This document shows, in pieces, positions 26,579 to 38,282 of a stretch of DNA of 64,000 nt. The notes under the pieces are model-generated. The model worked only from the letters and a program-made list of their open reading frames with translations, ran no database searches and was not told where the DNA came from. Where the stretch lies: NCBI GenBank assembly GCA_032358165.1, contig JAALGY010000035.1, positions 372,001-436,000 on the forward strand. The letters are read 5' to 3'. Position 1 is the first letter of the stretch. Every line of letters starts with the position of its first letter. The position numbers and the translations under genes are program-made. Source of the stretch: Diplosphaera chodatii. Lineage: Eukaryota; Chlorophyta; Trebouxiophyceae; Prasiolales; Stichococcaceae.

Positions 26579-28611
26579 TCACTTACTGAACATGCGTGTA
26601 AGCAGCCCCTTCTGCTTGGGCTTCTTGGCCCCCGCCCAACCGTTTGGGCCGCCGCCAAGGTCAACCACGATGACTGCCACGTTGTCGGCTGTGTGCCGCC
26701 GCACTGCGACCTCTGCCAGCTTCTCTGCCACAGCCTGCGCATTCGCCTTCTTCTTGAAGTTCTGGCGTGCGAAGGAGATCACGTCCCGGCTGCACATCAC
26801 ATCCCTGCAGTTCACGCGGCAGATGCTTCTCATGTGTCTGCTTCAGTGTCGACAGCCTGCAGAATTTGCTTCAGTGTCGGTAGACTGCACAAAAGGTGGA
26901 CGGCCAAGCAGCATGCAGTCACCAGAGGCCGTCTGAAGCAATGACGAGGAACTCGTCATCAGGGCGCAGCGGCATCTCCGTCACATCTGGCGCTGCCACG
27001 ATGGGGCTCTCTGTAAAACTGACGCTGTCTACAAACTCCTGGTCCCATTGCCCCACACTGCATTTTGCAGGTCGTACTCGTGACATCATGCACCATGTCA
27101 ACTCACCATTGGCATGGACTAGTCGCGTTAAGGCAACGCCAGCACACCAATGTGCAACATCAGCACACTGAAATGCTCGAGCCAGCAAGGCTGCAGAGCA
27201 CGCACTCGATGCCGGTCTGCAGCATGTGCTTGCGGCCGGCCTCCTCCTTGAACTGCAGGTCGCCGAAGGCACGCGACACCGCAATGACGTCGCACACACG
27301 GCCATCCTCCACCCACCCGCCCACCGCCTCCACTCGTTTTATCTCCGCATCCACCGCTGCGTTGCTGCCATAGACCCTGCAGGAGCATGAACTTGGCCTC
27401 ACTCTTGGCCTCGCTGGAAGCACCAGGTTGGCTTTTTATGGTTCCAAGAAGTGGATGCATGATGTGCAGGATGGACACACACACCGACCAGTGCCGACTG
27501 GCAGCCCTATTGCACCGATAGCACTGTGCGGCATAACCACAGTACGCTACCAAACTGTATCACCTGTGCTCGGTGGACAGGTCTACGGGACGGCCGTTCC
27601 GGCACAGCACCGCGCGGCTGTCGCCCACGTTTGCCACGATGATCTTGTCGCGACGCACCAGTGCCACGGTAGCTGTGGAGCCTGACAGCCGCTCGTCTTC
27701 GTCTTCCAGCTCTGTGGCACAATAAACATAAAGTTTGCCGCAGTGGCACTCCTTCGATGGTGCATATAGGGTGTTGGTAGCCCAAATGGGTCGTGTGTAA
27801 CTATCGTGTCGGGAATGATGAGTGCACACCTTTGAGCTCCTCGAGCAGCAGCTGATCTGCATCCTTGAAGCTCTGCGACAGCACGCCGCTGAGGCCCAAA
27901 GGGGAACAGAGGCCGGTACTCGCGTCAATATCTGCAGCGCAAAATTATAGGTCTATGGCATCTGTGAGATGTTGGCAGGCATGCGCATCATCGTACACCA
28001 GTCAGCATGCCAGACATGCAAATGGCTTGCCATCGATCTCGCAAGCCTCGTCTACGGAGCCTTCGCCCACGATCTCCTCGTTGAGTGCCTCCGAGAACAG
28101 ACCATACAGCCGCTCGCTGAGCCAATCAGCGGCATGGGCGCCAGAGTGTCCATCGAAAAGCACTGCGGGGTGCAGTGAGATCAGAACTTGGTGACATATT
28201 GCGGCATTTCATGCCTACTGAGCAATACTGAAGGGTTGCACAGCCTGCGTCTGCTTTACCATCGAAACACTCACTTGCCACAAGGAAGCCGCAGCGGCCA
28301 TCGCGGATAATGCTGGTGTAGTCCTCCATGCTGTCCCGCGGCCCCTGCAGCCCTGCCTCCCCGATCTCCCACTCTTCATCTGGCGCTGCTGCTGTGGCCT
28401 CGTCGGGTGTCTGTGCTGGAGCAGCGGTGACGAGCACTCGTGCTGCTGCTGAAACTGGTGCCAGGCGCTGGCAGTACTGGTTCCGGTGGCATGTATGTGG
28501 TGCCGGGTGTGGAACCTGACGAATATTTCTGGACAGATGCGCTGGTGCCGTGCGCTCCCGCGCAAGCCTGCTGTGCGATAACGTCCCACGGTACATGCCC
28601 TGGCAGATCAT
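26579..28611 (-). CDS. PP2C-family serine/threonine phosphatase
   Basis: This is a metal-dependent protein phosphatase. The first exon (28275-28611) starts [20 protein letters not shown], an Arg/Ser-rich stretch that could target an organelle, then [20 protein letters not shown]. Exon 2 (from 28162) has [18 protein letters not shown]. Later exons encode [27 protein letters not shown] (27600-27715), [21 protein letters not shown] (about 27240-27365), [17 protein letters not shown] (26927-27010), then [22 protein letters not shown] and the stop at 26579. Metal-binding aspartates are present in [18 protein letters not shown] and TADN. The exon 2 donor near 28020-28045 is ambiguous: a GC donor and a GT donor both keep phase. 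Substrate is unknown. Plastid location is inference from the N-terminus and would be refuted by a conserved upstream start. Confidence 0.9.
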
Positions 28612-28965
28612 CGAACGCACAGCCAAAGACGCTTCACAGGCTGTTGCACGACACTGCCGCGCTATGGTCAGGACGTGATGCCACGGCCATCAACGGTGGT
28701 CCAGCACGCTGCAAACTGCGGAATCTGCCAAAGATCTCACCACTCCGTTTCACGCTAAGTTGTCTGACAAACTGCCCTGGAGCATTTACATGGACAGAAA
28801 GCGAGTATTGGGCACGCTGGACTATCCGGTTCTCTGAAAGGACGACCAAACCACAAGCTGACTAACAGACTGAGAGCGGCTCTGCCTGAAAACAGCTAAA
28901 TACATCATCCCATTGCTGGGGTTTACACTCTCGCTGTCTCTTACAAATGCTTTGACCGCCGGTGC
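28612..28965. other. Gap between two minus-strand genes
   Basis: This lies downstream of the SWIM gene stop and upstream of the PP2C start. It should hold the SWIM 3' UTR and the PP2C promoter. Nothing specific is recognised. Confidence 0.55.
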
Positions 28966-31290
28966 TCAACCCCGCATGACATCGAGAAGAGACTTCTTCT
29001 TCGGGATGGGCAATTGTGGCCGTTTGGCAGCTCCACTTGTACTGTCACCTGCTGATGTCTGGGCTGCAGATGCTAGAGCGACGGCGGGCGGCTGCGGCGC
29101 AGGTGGCTCTGGCACTGAGTCCGGCTGACTTGCCTGCGCTGCTGAGGGCTGCCGGGGCTCCTGGGGTGGCGACGCAGGACCCAACAGGCTCTCCACCCTG
29201 CAGCAGCAAGCCAGAGGGTACAGCCGGGAACCGGTGCTTACGCGCCAAAAGGCCCTTCAACACAATCGACATGGCGTATGCCAGCAATTACAAAACAGGA
29301 GGCGCACAGTGACAGCTTGGGCTTCCTGGCCACCACTGGCTGCTGCTGCGTGCCCATAGATGTCTGCTGTTGTGCGCCGCCAGCCTGGGCAGCGACCGCC
29401 TCAGTTGGGGCGGGAGGCGAGACCGCTGCGCCTGCGGTCTGAGCCTTTGCAGCCCCTCGCTGTGACAGAAGTGCTGACCGCCGCTGCCGTGTCTCTTCCG
29501 ACAACTCCACCGGCAGCGTGGCATCGGGGTCCCGGGCCGGTGGCAGCGTGAACTGCGACTTGTGGGGGCTGCCTGCCGGTGGCAACGTGAACTGCGACTT
29601 GTGGGGGCTGCCTGCCGGTGGCAGCGTAAACTGCGACTTGTGGGGGCTGCCTGCCGGTGGCAACGTGAACTGCGACTTGTGGGGGCTGCCTGCCGGTGGC
29701 AGCGTGAACTGCGACTTGTGGGGGCTGCCTGCCACTGACGCTGCCTGCTGCGCGGTTGACGACATGCGCTGTGTCGCCGGCTGCTCTGCTGGGAGCTGGA
29801 CTGTTGGGAGTGCTCTGACTTCTCCAAGAGCTGACGCCTCCTCAGCAGCTAGCACCTTGCGACACTGCGCTAGCAGCTGCGCACCCTCAAGCTGTAGGAT
29901 AGCAGAGCCATCCATCCTGCAGGAGATCACTTTCAGCGGGCGTTAGCTCATGATGTAGAGCCTCTGACATAGTAGAGGCGCATCAAACCTGACACATGCA
30001 ACATGTGCAATGTGATGCATTCTCGATGGGGCTGCTCACCTGACATATCGCTGCCCGCCTTCCATTGTGAAAGGCTCGAGGCCGCATGAGCCTGCATTCA
30101 CTGCTGCAGCTGGCTTGACCACACGTCCCGGCTGTTGTGCCCTTGCCAAACCCGTTGCGGCAGGTGCTGCATTTGGCGCCTTTGTCGCCCGGCTGGCACT
30201 GCACACAGACATGAGCATGTCCTGCAGATGTCAAGTCCACAAGCAGGGTGTCAGATGTGCTCCTGGCCTGCTGCTGGTGTAATCTGATTGTTGATGCTGG
30301 AGGTCTCCTACCTGGTTGCACCCGGTCGCTTCAGCAGCGCCTGCTTCAGCTTTGGCTGCAGCGAACGAGAGGGCTGCGACTGCGTCGGCTTTTTGGCCGG
30401 CGACGCCTGCTGAGAGGCCACGGGCCGCCGCAAGGAGGCGGGCAGCTTCCTGCTGCCACCCTGCGTCAGCTGAGTGCCACGCTGCGTCGGCGACATGCTG
30501 CCCTGGGTCTGCCTCACCGAAGGTTGAGGTGCTGCTGGAGGTGATTTTGCCACAGCGCCTGCTTCTGGTCGACTGGTAGCTGCACTGGCGGGTTTGCCAG
30601 CATCTGCCGCTGAGCTGGGCTGGCTTCCGCTACAGTCTGGCTGCTGTGCTGCTGCCTCTGCAAGCGCCATGTCTGTGGGCTTGACGACTGCCGCTGGTCG
30701 TGCCGTGCTCGGCCTGGCTGACCCACGAGACTGTGCTGTAGAGCCCTTGAATGTCGCGCTTCCTGCACCTGCAATGCAGTGTACAACCGACTGCGCACTG
30801 CACCGACGCAAATGCCTACCCACAGGATGCAGCACCCTAAGGTCGAGCTCAACAAGACAACCAACCTGAAGGCAGCTGAGTCAGAGCAAGAGCAATGCTG
30901 TGCTTGCAGACGCCCGTCTGCTCATGCTGCGGGCATGTGCAGCTGTTGATGAAGCGTGGGTCAGCCGCAGTGGTGCTGCCCAGGCAGCATGTCACGATGT
31001 ACTGGTGCTTCCAGGCCTGCGTCGCGCTACCCACTACAGCACCAATCTCCTTTGTGTCTGCATCAACTTTGATCTCTCTCACAAAGTTGTTGCTGATGAT
31101 CTCCCCTGCCCTGCAACACACAGCGTTCTGATAATTCCCAGGGTGTGCCGGCAGGCTCGACTCAGACGCTGCAGCCTGCTGCAGATCCTGATCCTCACCG
31201 CTCAAGAAAGTACTTTGCTCTCTTGTCGTTGGGCATCATCTCCGCCACAGCATCTGCCAGCTGCTGCACACTGCTGATGGCATCAGTCAT
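28966..31290 (-). CDS. SWIM zinc-finger protein with low-complexity repeat tail
   Basis: Exon 1 (31199-31290) starts MTDAISSVQQLADAVAEMM. Exon 2 (30866-31110) continues ISNNFVREIKVDADTKEIG, KHQYIVTC and a SWIM finger, CTCPQHEQTGVCKH (CxC...CxH), a fold that binds DNA or partner proteins. Later exons (about 30320-30770, 30030-30186, 29310-29918, 28966-29198) are poorly conserved: Ser/Thr/Pro/Gln-rich sequence, one more ordered patch (PFTMEGGQRYVRMDGSAILQ), five near-perfect copies of GSPHKSQFTLPPA and a Pro-rich end KKKSLLDVMRG. SWIM fingers occur in FAR1/MuDR-type transposase derivatives and in Shu2/ZSWIM proteins; no transposase core is visible, so this is a chromosomal gene of unknown role. 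The finger and frame joins for exons 1-3 are secure; the ends of exons 4-6 are less so. Confidence 0.78.
29542..29736 (-). repeat. Coding minisatellite, five copies of a 39-bp unit
   Basis: Units start at 29542, 29581, 29620, 29659 and 29698 and encode GSPHKSQFTLPPA on the minus strand. Copies 1, 3 and 5 carry CTG for the Leu codon while copies 2 and 4 carry TTG, so growth was probably by a two-unit (78 bp) step. The differences are silent, keeping the peptide unit constant. Confidence 0.93.
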
Positions 31291-31900
31291 CAGGCGCACC
31301 TATGCGCACCTGGAACGCTGCACATACGCGGACGCTGACAGACACCCACACTACATCATGTTCATGTCACATGTGCAAACTCGAAGTGATACTCTGCAGT
31401 CTTTGGGGTCACAACTGCACCACTGGAGTGACCGTTCCTAGAGATCTTGTGTGACCAGCATGCCAAGTTGCCAACGTATAGAGACGTCATGCAACACCTC
31501 GCCATTGCTTTGCAGGCACATTTGCTTACACAAGCATATGAGCTGACTCGACAGTGGTGCAAGGTCGGTGCAGGCCACTCTGCATCGCTGTATGCAGTCA
31601 TGGTACCAGCATACGCCTGCAAACATGGGTGCAAGCGCGCTCGCCCCGCACTTGGCATGCAATGCAGCAGCACAGTGCTGCTTGTTGCCCGCCTGCCGAC
31701 GTATGCACAGTCTGATGGTATACACAGCTGCAGATTTCCTGAGCCCTGCACACATGGTTTACCGCCAGAAGACTATGGCGGCACGCCCAGAGGTGTGGTC
31801 GCAGTGCTAAGACGACGATGGACTATTTGGTGCGAATCTCGTCGATGCATTTCGTCTGTACTGCGGCCGAGATACAGCTGCCAACATAATCCCCAATGCT
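31291..31900. other. Gap between two minus-strand genes
   Basis: About 610 bp between the kinase stop and the SWIM gene start. It should hold the kinase 3' UTR and the SWIM promoter. No repeat or gene is recognised. Confidence 0.5.
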
Positions 31901-33728
31901 TTAAATGCCCTCGAACATGGCTTGCTCTGCCTCCGACAACTTGAAGACATGTGTCATCGGTCCCAGCTTGTACTCCTCAAAGTTCGACGTGTCATCAGAC
32001 GACTTGACCACCGGCCTGTGCAGGCATGATAAGTGATTGTTGGCCAGCACATTGAAAGTGGGCTGGCGGGCCGTGCATCAACACGGTAGGTCCTGATCAC
32101 CTGATGGGCGGCTCAAGTTTGCCGCTGCGAAGAGCGCTCCAATCAATGCTGCGCAGCCAGGGGTGGCTCTTGATGTCATTGACTCCCGACACCAGGCAGC
32201 CATACCTCTTGCTCAGGTCCACCTGCAGCATTGTAACATCAAAGCAATTGGAGTGCTTTGACCCATCTGCATGACATGTATACACTAGACCGACTTATGT
32301 ACAGCGCCTGATGATGCGCACAGCCCTGCCTGCAGTGGCTATTGTTCATGTGCCTTGGCAATACAAACCTGCAGCAGCTTCCGCACGAGGTCTTGAACAG
32401 TGACTGGAAAGTCGGATGGAAATGTGAAGCGGCCATGCAAAATGCGCTGGTAGGTTTGCGCTGTGTCCTCCTCGTAGAAGGGTGGGTACCCCGCCAGCAT
32501 CTCGTAGATGAGCACACCAAAAGCCCACCAGTCCACAGCCCTGCCGTGGCCCTGCATCCATCAGCAGTCCCTGAACTGCTGAAATCAGAGCGCGATTGGA
32601 ATTCGCATTGTCACCAGTATTCCAGATCAACTTTTATCGCTACCGCTGTACTGTTAATGACTCATGAAAGTACCTTGTTGAGGATGATCTCTGGGGCAAG
32701 GTAGTCTGGCGTCCCGCACAGCGTATACGTGCGCTTTGTTGGCCCAAGGAACTTGGCAAAACCAAAGTCTGTGACCTTCAGGTTCCCATTAGGCGTAAGC
32801 AAAAGGTTTTCCGGCTGCATGTGCACACTGCAATGTTGGCGGGATTCTGCATGGTGCGGTACGCTGCAGGCAAGCAGACAGTTGCCATATCCATACCTTC
32901 AAGTCCCTGTAGATGATGTTTTGACCGTGCAAGTACTCAAAGGCTAGCAGAACCTGGGCTGCATAGAACTTTGCAGCATCCTCGGACAACCTGCACACCC
33001 AGAGCTACAGCGTTCATAAGATGCCAGATGCGTACGAGGCCAGATGCAGTTGTCATTTCGTGTTCATGCAGGATCTCCGTGAAACTCACTTTTTCCGCTG
33101 CTTCAGATGGGTGAAGAACTCGCCGCCTGCCACATACTCCATGACCAAGTACACACACTCCTCGTCTTGAAATGTGCCATACAACTTGATGATGCAGTGG
33201 TGCTCCATGTGCAGCAGGGTCTCCTTCTCTGCTTTGACATGAGCCACCTGGGCACACAAGATCGCTTTCATGTCACAGCTCCGTGCAATACATGCGCCTC
33301 TGACAAGGCTGATGTGCAGTCGTCTGTATGTCGCACCTGCTGATGCTTCACAATGTGCGCCTTTGACAGCATCTTGATGGCACATGTTGATGATGTTGCG
33401 TTGTGTGTTGCCAACGCGACCCTACCGAAGCTGCCGGTCCCCAGGATCCTTCCGACTGTGAAGTCTTGCAGGGTCCAAGCACGGTCGTCTGGCGGCGTCG
33501 GCGGCGTAACTATGGTAGCAGTACTGGGTGCAGCAGCTGTAACTTCAATCTACGGCGAGCACAAATGCTGTAACTATCGGCTGCAATGCTTGACGAGGTC
33601 AATGCCAGGCTGCCTGGCGTGTCGCAATCGCGGCTCGATGGTCGGTGCATGTCGACAGCCGCATCACCCACCTGGACTTTAGGTTTGGCTGCTTTCTGGT
33701 CCTTGCTGTGGCGAGCGAAGCGGAGCAT
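31901..33728 (-). CDS. AGC-family kinase, PKA catalytic subunit-like
   Basis: Exons 33337-33536, 33090-33247, 32897-32990, 32674-32814, 32369-32551, 32101-32222 and 31901-32015 join in frame. The kinase starts [23 protein letters not shown] (glycine loop GTGSFG). It has the catalytic lysine in [22 protein letters not shown], the catalytic loop IIYRDLKPEN, TDFGFAK and the activation loop [15 protein letters not shown] with its phosphorylatable Thr. The AGC C-tail has DDTSNFEEY and ends AMFEGI, without a clear C-terminal FxxF. These features favour PKA over PKG or S6K. Cyclic-nucleotide-dependent kinases occur in green algae but not in land plants. The first exon is tentative: an ATG at 33728 opens [11 protein letters not shown], but its donor to the second exon is unclear, with a GC donor possible. 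It is divergent from CDKAL1. Confidence 0.92.
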
Positions 33729-34192
33729 GTCACATGCAATGACGTGTTGGTGTACTTGCGGAGCAAATGCTGCACATGGGCACACTTGGGATGTGACGAA
33801 GCCGCAGCATCACTCACGCACAAGACCCCAGTACTGCACCATGCGCCAAGCAAACATGAGTCCTGCAGACTCAACTACGCTCGCTTGAAAACTTGCATTT
33901 GACCCATTGGTCGCGTTGGCAACACAGCCGAGGTTTCCATGCGGCTGTCGGTGGTGAGCCGCGCGCCAAGCGAGGTTACGCAGAGATGTCTGCCCATTAT
34001 ACCCCCTGATGCTGCAAGCTGAGCAAGCTAGGTAAGTGGTGAGCCGCTTGCTGCGCCCAGCGGCAGTGGGTGCAGCAAGCGGGCGTTTGCAACGGTCCTC
34101 CTGTTGGCAGTCCAGATAGCACCTTATGGTACCTTGCATTGTTGTTACATACCACTGGTGCTGACGCAACACGAGCGGAGTCGCAGTGCACC
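33729..34192. other. Intergenic gap between divergent genes
   Basis: About 460 bp between the kinase start (-) and the CDKAL1 start (+). It should be a two-way promoter region. No motif is recognised. Confidence 0.55.
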
Positions 34193-37100
34193 ATGGCTAC
34201 AGTCACTACGGAGGTGGAGACGCTGCCAGATATAGAGGAGCTGTTCTTGCAATCCAGCCCTAGCGCTCCTGTACAGCGACACACCCCAGCTGCAGCGGTG
34301 GCCAACTCACCCAATGCAGCAGGCACAGCTGCGGCGTCTGGTATGGCGGAAGACATTCCCGCAAATGTGGAGGCAGACGCGCAGCCGCAGGTGCCTGGCA
34401 CCCAGCGACTATGGATCCGGACTTTCGGCTGCTCGCACAACATCAGCGACTCAGAGTACATGGCGGGGATGCTGCAGCAGGTGGGACGAACGTCAGAGTA
34501 CCGCCAGTACGGCTGATGGAATAACTCTTTCGTCATTCGTCATTAACACATACTTGGTTGCCCCTGACACATGCGGCAACGAGCTGCATGTGCTGACCAT
34601 CTTGTCGCCGCTGATGGTGCAGTATGGCTTCACGCTGCTGCCAGACGAGCAGCGGGAGGCAGCGGACCTGTGGCTTGTGAACACCTGCACCGTCAAGTCT
34701 CCCAGCCAGTCGGCAATGGACAACGTGATCAGCGCAGGGCGGCGGCTTGGCAAGCACCTCGTCGTGGCCGGCTGCGTGCCTCAAGGTGATGCATGACAGC
34801 CAGCAGCTTGCAAGTGCACGCCATGTTCACAGTGGCAACACAGGGATGACCAGTGACAGCGGAGGGCTTCTCGCAGGCGACCACAATGCCAGAGAGCTGG
34901 AAGGCCTCAGCGTCATTGGTGAGCGACCTGCTCGTTGTTCATGTTTTCTCAGTTGACTGTCCAGCACATGACCCAAGGGCCAACTGCGGGTTGCCAGTTG
35001 CACAGGCGTTTCACAGATCGACAGGATTGTAGAAGCTGTGGAGGAGACGCTGAAAGGCAACACGATCCACATGTTGGCGAAGAAGTCGCTACCCAGACTT
35101 GACCTGCCCAAGGTGAACCGCAACGGTTTCCGGCCAAGTTGCTGTGGATACCACATGGTGCAGAACTGCAGGGCTTCATGCATCTGCATCGTGTTGAGAA
35201 GCATTGCTACTGTTGGGGAGCGCGCTTTGTTAGGTATGGATCCTGCACTGGCTACAGGTTCGTAAGAACCGGCACATAGAGATCATCCCGCTGTCGAGCG
35301 GATGCCTGGGCGCCTGCACCTACTGCAAAACGAAGCATGCGCGGGGTGTGCTCGGCAGCTATACGATGGACGCCATCGTCGCCAGGGCGCGCCAGGCAGT
35401 GGCAGACCCAGAGGTCGGTTGCTGACATGCGACAAAGCAAGACTGTGAGGTCGAGCACACAGCAATCTGCCTGCAGCATGTTTCTAAACGCGCACCAGCG
35501 CCGCGAGAGGCAGACTGGCCAAAGATTGTGTGGCGTTTCAGGTGCGGGAGATCTGGCTCAGCTCTGAAGACACAGGCGCCTGGGGTGAGGATCTATCAGG
35601 ACCTTGTTTGCAGGTGGCACTTATGACGCATGCATAGTCGGGTACCAGAACGAGTGCTGCACATAGGTGGTCATGGCACTCTGTTGGTCAACTACAGGCA
35701 GAGACATCGGCAGCAGCCTGCCGGCGCTGCTGACAGTACTGGTCGCGGTGCTGCCACCGGACGGCCGCACCATGCTTCGCATTGGCATGACGAACCCTGT
35801 GCGCAGCTTTTCTCTGGGTCCAACATCCGTTTCACATTCTGAACTGTGTTGGCCTGAGCGCAACACGACTCTGAAAATGTTCACATGGGACTGGCTTCTG
35901 ACATGACGCTTTTGGTGTTCCACCCTCCGGAGTGCAGCCCTTCATCCTGGAGCACCTGGAGGAGATTGCGAAGCACCTCAACGACCCACGGGTGTTCTCC
36001 TTCCTGCACATCCCTGTGCAGTCGGGCAGTGACAGGTGGGCTTGCAGCCCGCAGTGTGGTCACAGCATTAATGTAGCTAGGCAGTGCACACACACACACA
36101 CCGTGAAGATGCGGAGTACCCAAAAGTAGACGGTAAGACCACACATAAACGTGCTGTATGGCGCTGCCACCAGCAATGAACGACGACAGAGGACTCGTGC
36201 TTCGTGTGCTCTGCTCGGCAGGGTGCTGGTGGGGCAGAGCGGCATGAACCGCGAGTACACTCGCGCCCAGTTTGAACGCGTGTCCGACACACTTTTGCGG
36301 CTGGTACCAGACATGGAGCTTGCCACTGACATCATCTGCGGTGAGCAGGCATACCGTTAGAGTAGCTGTCAGGAACAGTATGCGGCAACAAGGCTCAATG
36401 CCCCACCAAAATCTGCAGGCTTTCCTGGGGAGACTGATGAGGAGTTTGCAGAGACGATCACGCTGGTGGAGAAGTACCGCTTCCGGCACTGCCACATCAG
36501 CCAGTTTTACAGCCGTCCTGGCACACCTGCTGCTAGGATGAAGAAGGTGGGAACGAGCTTTTGCGGATTGGAAGGCTAAAGTCTTCCAGTGCGCGCTGTT
36601 TGTTGACACCACAGCGTTCCGTCTGCCTAGCCCTTCGCACAGGTGTTTATGATCGGCTGCGCAGGTGCCGGGGCAGACGGTCAAGGCCCGCAGCCGGCAG
36701 CTGACGCAGGTGGTGGACTCCTTCACGGGGTGCTACCAGCACCTGGTGGGCACAGTGCAACGGGTGACCGTCGTGGACATCGCTGCGGATGGCGTCAGCC
36801 TTGTTGGCCACAGCAAGAGCTACTGCCAGGTGGGACTGTTGGCCCCTGATTGGTGTCCATGTCATGCCTAATATCAGTGTGCAACATGTTGCACTGGTCA
36901 ATGCGCGTCATCCTGCACCTCAACAAAGCCCCGACACCCTGCACTTTGCGGTCCGCAATATGAGTGCAGCACTGACGTGATGCATGCAGGTGCTGCTGGA
37001 GCCTGCGCCGGGGCTGATGGGCAGCGTGGTGGAGGTGCGAGTCACATCGGCCAGCCGGTGGTCCGTGCGCGGCGAGCTGCTGCGCGTCCTGCATGCGTGC

Positions 37101-37739
37101 CCCGCCACTGTTGACAGCAGCAGCACGGCGGCCAACAGCAGCAGCAACAGTGACAGCAGCACCACCGCCGCCAGCGCCGGTCCCAGCGCTGGTGCCAGCA
37201 CACCTGAGGGCTGGCACCAAACAGCCGCCCCAGCAGCCAGCTGCGCTCCCCCTGCGCCGGCAACAGTACAGCCACACCAGCAGCGTGTGCCAGAAGGCTG
37301 CGACAGCAGCGGTACAGCCATAGCAGCGGCGCCTGGCTGCAGCACCTGCGGTGCCACTCAGCCCTGCAGTACAGACCCGGCGGCGGCTGCTGGCGCATCA
37401 AATGTCAGCATTGGCACCTGTTCAATCAGCAGCGTCGCCAGCAGCTGTGACATGGAGAGGTTGGATGGATACGCACAGCACCTGCCAGATGCCTCTGCAA
37501 AAGCCATCGATTCAGGGGCGACCCCGACACTCAGTCCGACTGAGAAGGAAGCCGCTCTTGCAGCCAAAGCGCCATTGATGGCAGCTGGCGCAATTGCAGC
37601 AATGCAGCACCACAATGCTTCACCCATGCAGCAAACCGAGTTCGCTGATGTTCTGCTGAGCATCGGCGTAGTGCTCGGCTTGTGTGGCGTGCTCTTCTCG
37701 GGGGTTCTCACGCTGCTGCAAACGTTCACAGCCACATGA
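34193..37739 (+). CDS. CDKAL1: CDKAL1-type tRNA methylthiotransferase with C-terminal membrane anchor
   Basis: This radical-SAM enzyme would convert t6A37 to ms2t6A37 in tRNA-Lys(UUU). Twelve exons join in frame to 719 aa: 34193-34480, 34623-34785, 34877-34918, 35006-35112, 35258-35413, 35542-35584, 35698-35798, 35938-36035, 36222-36340, 36419-36546, 36665-36829 and 36990-37739. The N-terminal MTTase domain has cysteines in [15 protein letters not shown] and VVAGCVPQ for one iron-sulfur cluster. The radical-SAM cysteines are in [44 protein letters not shown] and [13 protein letters not shown] follow, then a TRAM-like region ([13 protein letters not shown]). The tail is extended by ~200 Ser/Ala/Thr-rich residues and ends in a hydrophobic segment ([19 protein letters not shown]) just before the stop, as in the ER tail-anchored animal enzyme. 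Human CDKAL1 is about 579 aa; the extra length is the low-complexity spacer. Confidence 0.95.
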
Positions 37740-38282
37740 TGACTGTCGTATTGGATACAGACACACTGCATCCTTGCAACTGCCATCCGGTCGAAGTATT
37801 TGTGGTGAAATGCGTCCCACCCTGTAAGCAATGTGCCGAGACATCTTCTGAGCGCTGTAAGCGAGCCTCAGACACATTTGTGCGCAGATCTGATCTTCGT
37901 TGTCGACTTCATTGTTGAGTGCAGCTAGTTGGTGGGTTTGGGCCAGCAAGTTGGCCAAAGGTTGGAACTGTCTGGTTTATGGATTGACTGCTGCATCCGA
38001 GAGCGCAGTCTGTGGAGCTGTTCGTCTACTGCCTTGCACTGGATGTGAAAAAAACAGTCGCAAGCACCACTGGCAAGTGACCCACGTGCCGCGGGAGGTC
38101 AGTGTCTGACAAGGTGCAAAGTGCGAAGCGCTCCGGCACAGCTGAGCGCTGCTTTGCAACATCTCCGCATAGGAGGCAGCTGCTGGTGCAGCATACGCCG
38201 CGTGCCATCGCAATACTGAAGGGCCGGGGTGCGCCTGACCCTCAGCAGCGGCAGACACCGCCCGCCGCTGCCGTGTGCAAGC
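37740..38282. other. Gap between two plus-strand genes
   Basis: This lies between the CDKAL1 stop and the AP-4 sigma start. It should hold the CDKAL1 3' UTR and the next promoter. Nothing specific is recognised. Confidence 0.55.

Noticed and set aside
28966..31290. The SWIM gene as a FAR1/MuDR-type transposase
   Set aside because: A SWIM finger alone is not enough: there is no DDE core and I saw no terminal inverted repeats or target duplication at the edges.
36087..36101. Short CA dinucleotide run in a CDKAL1 intron
   Set aside because: A microsatellite of about seven units in an intron is ordinary.
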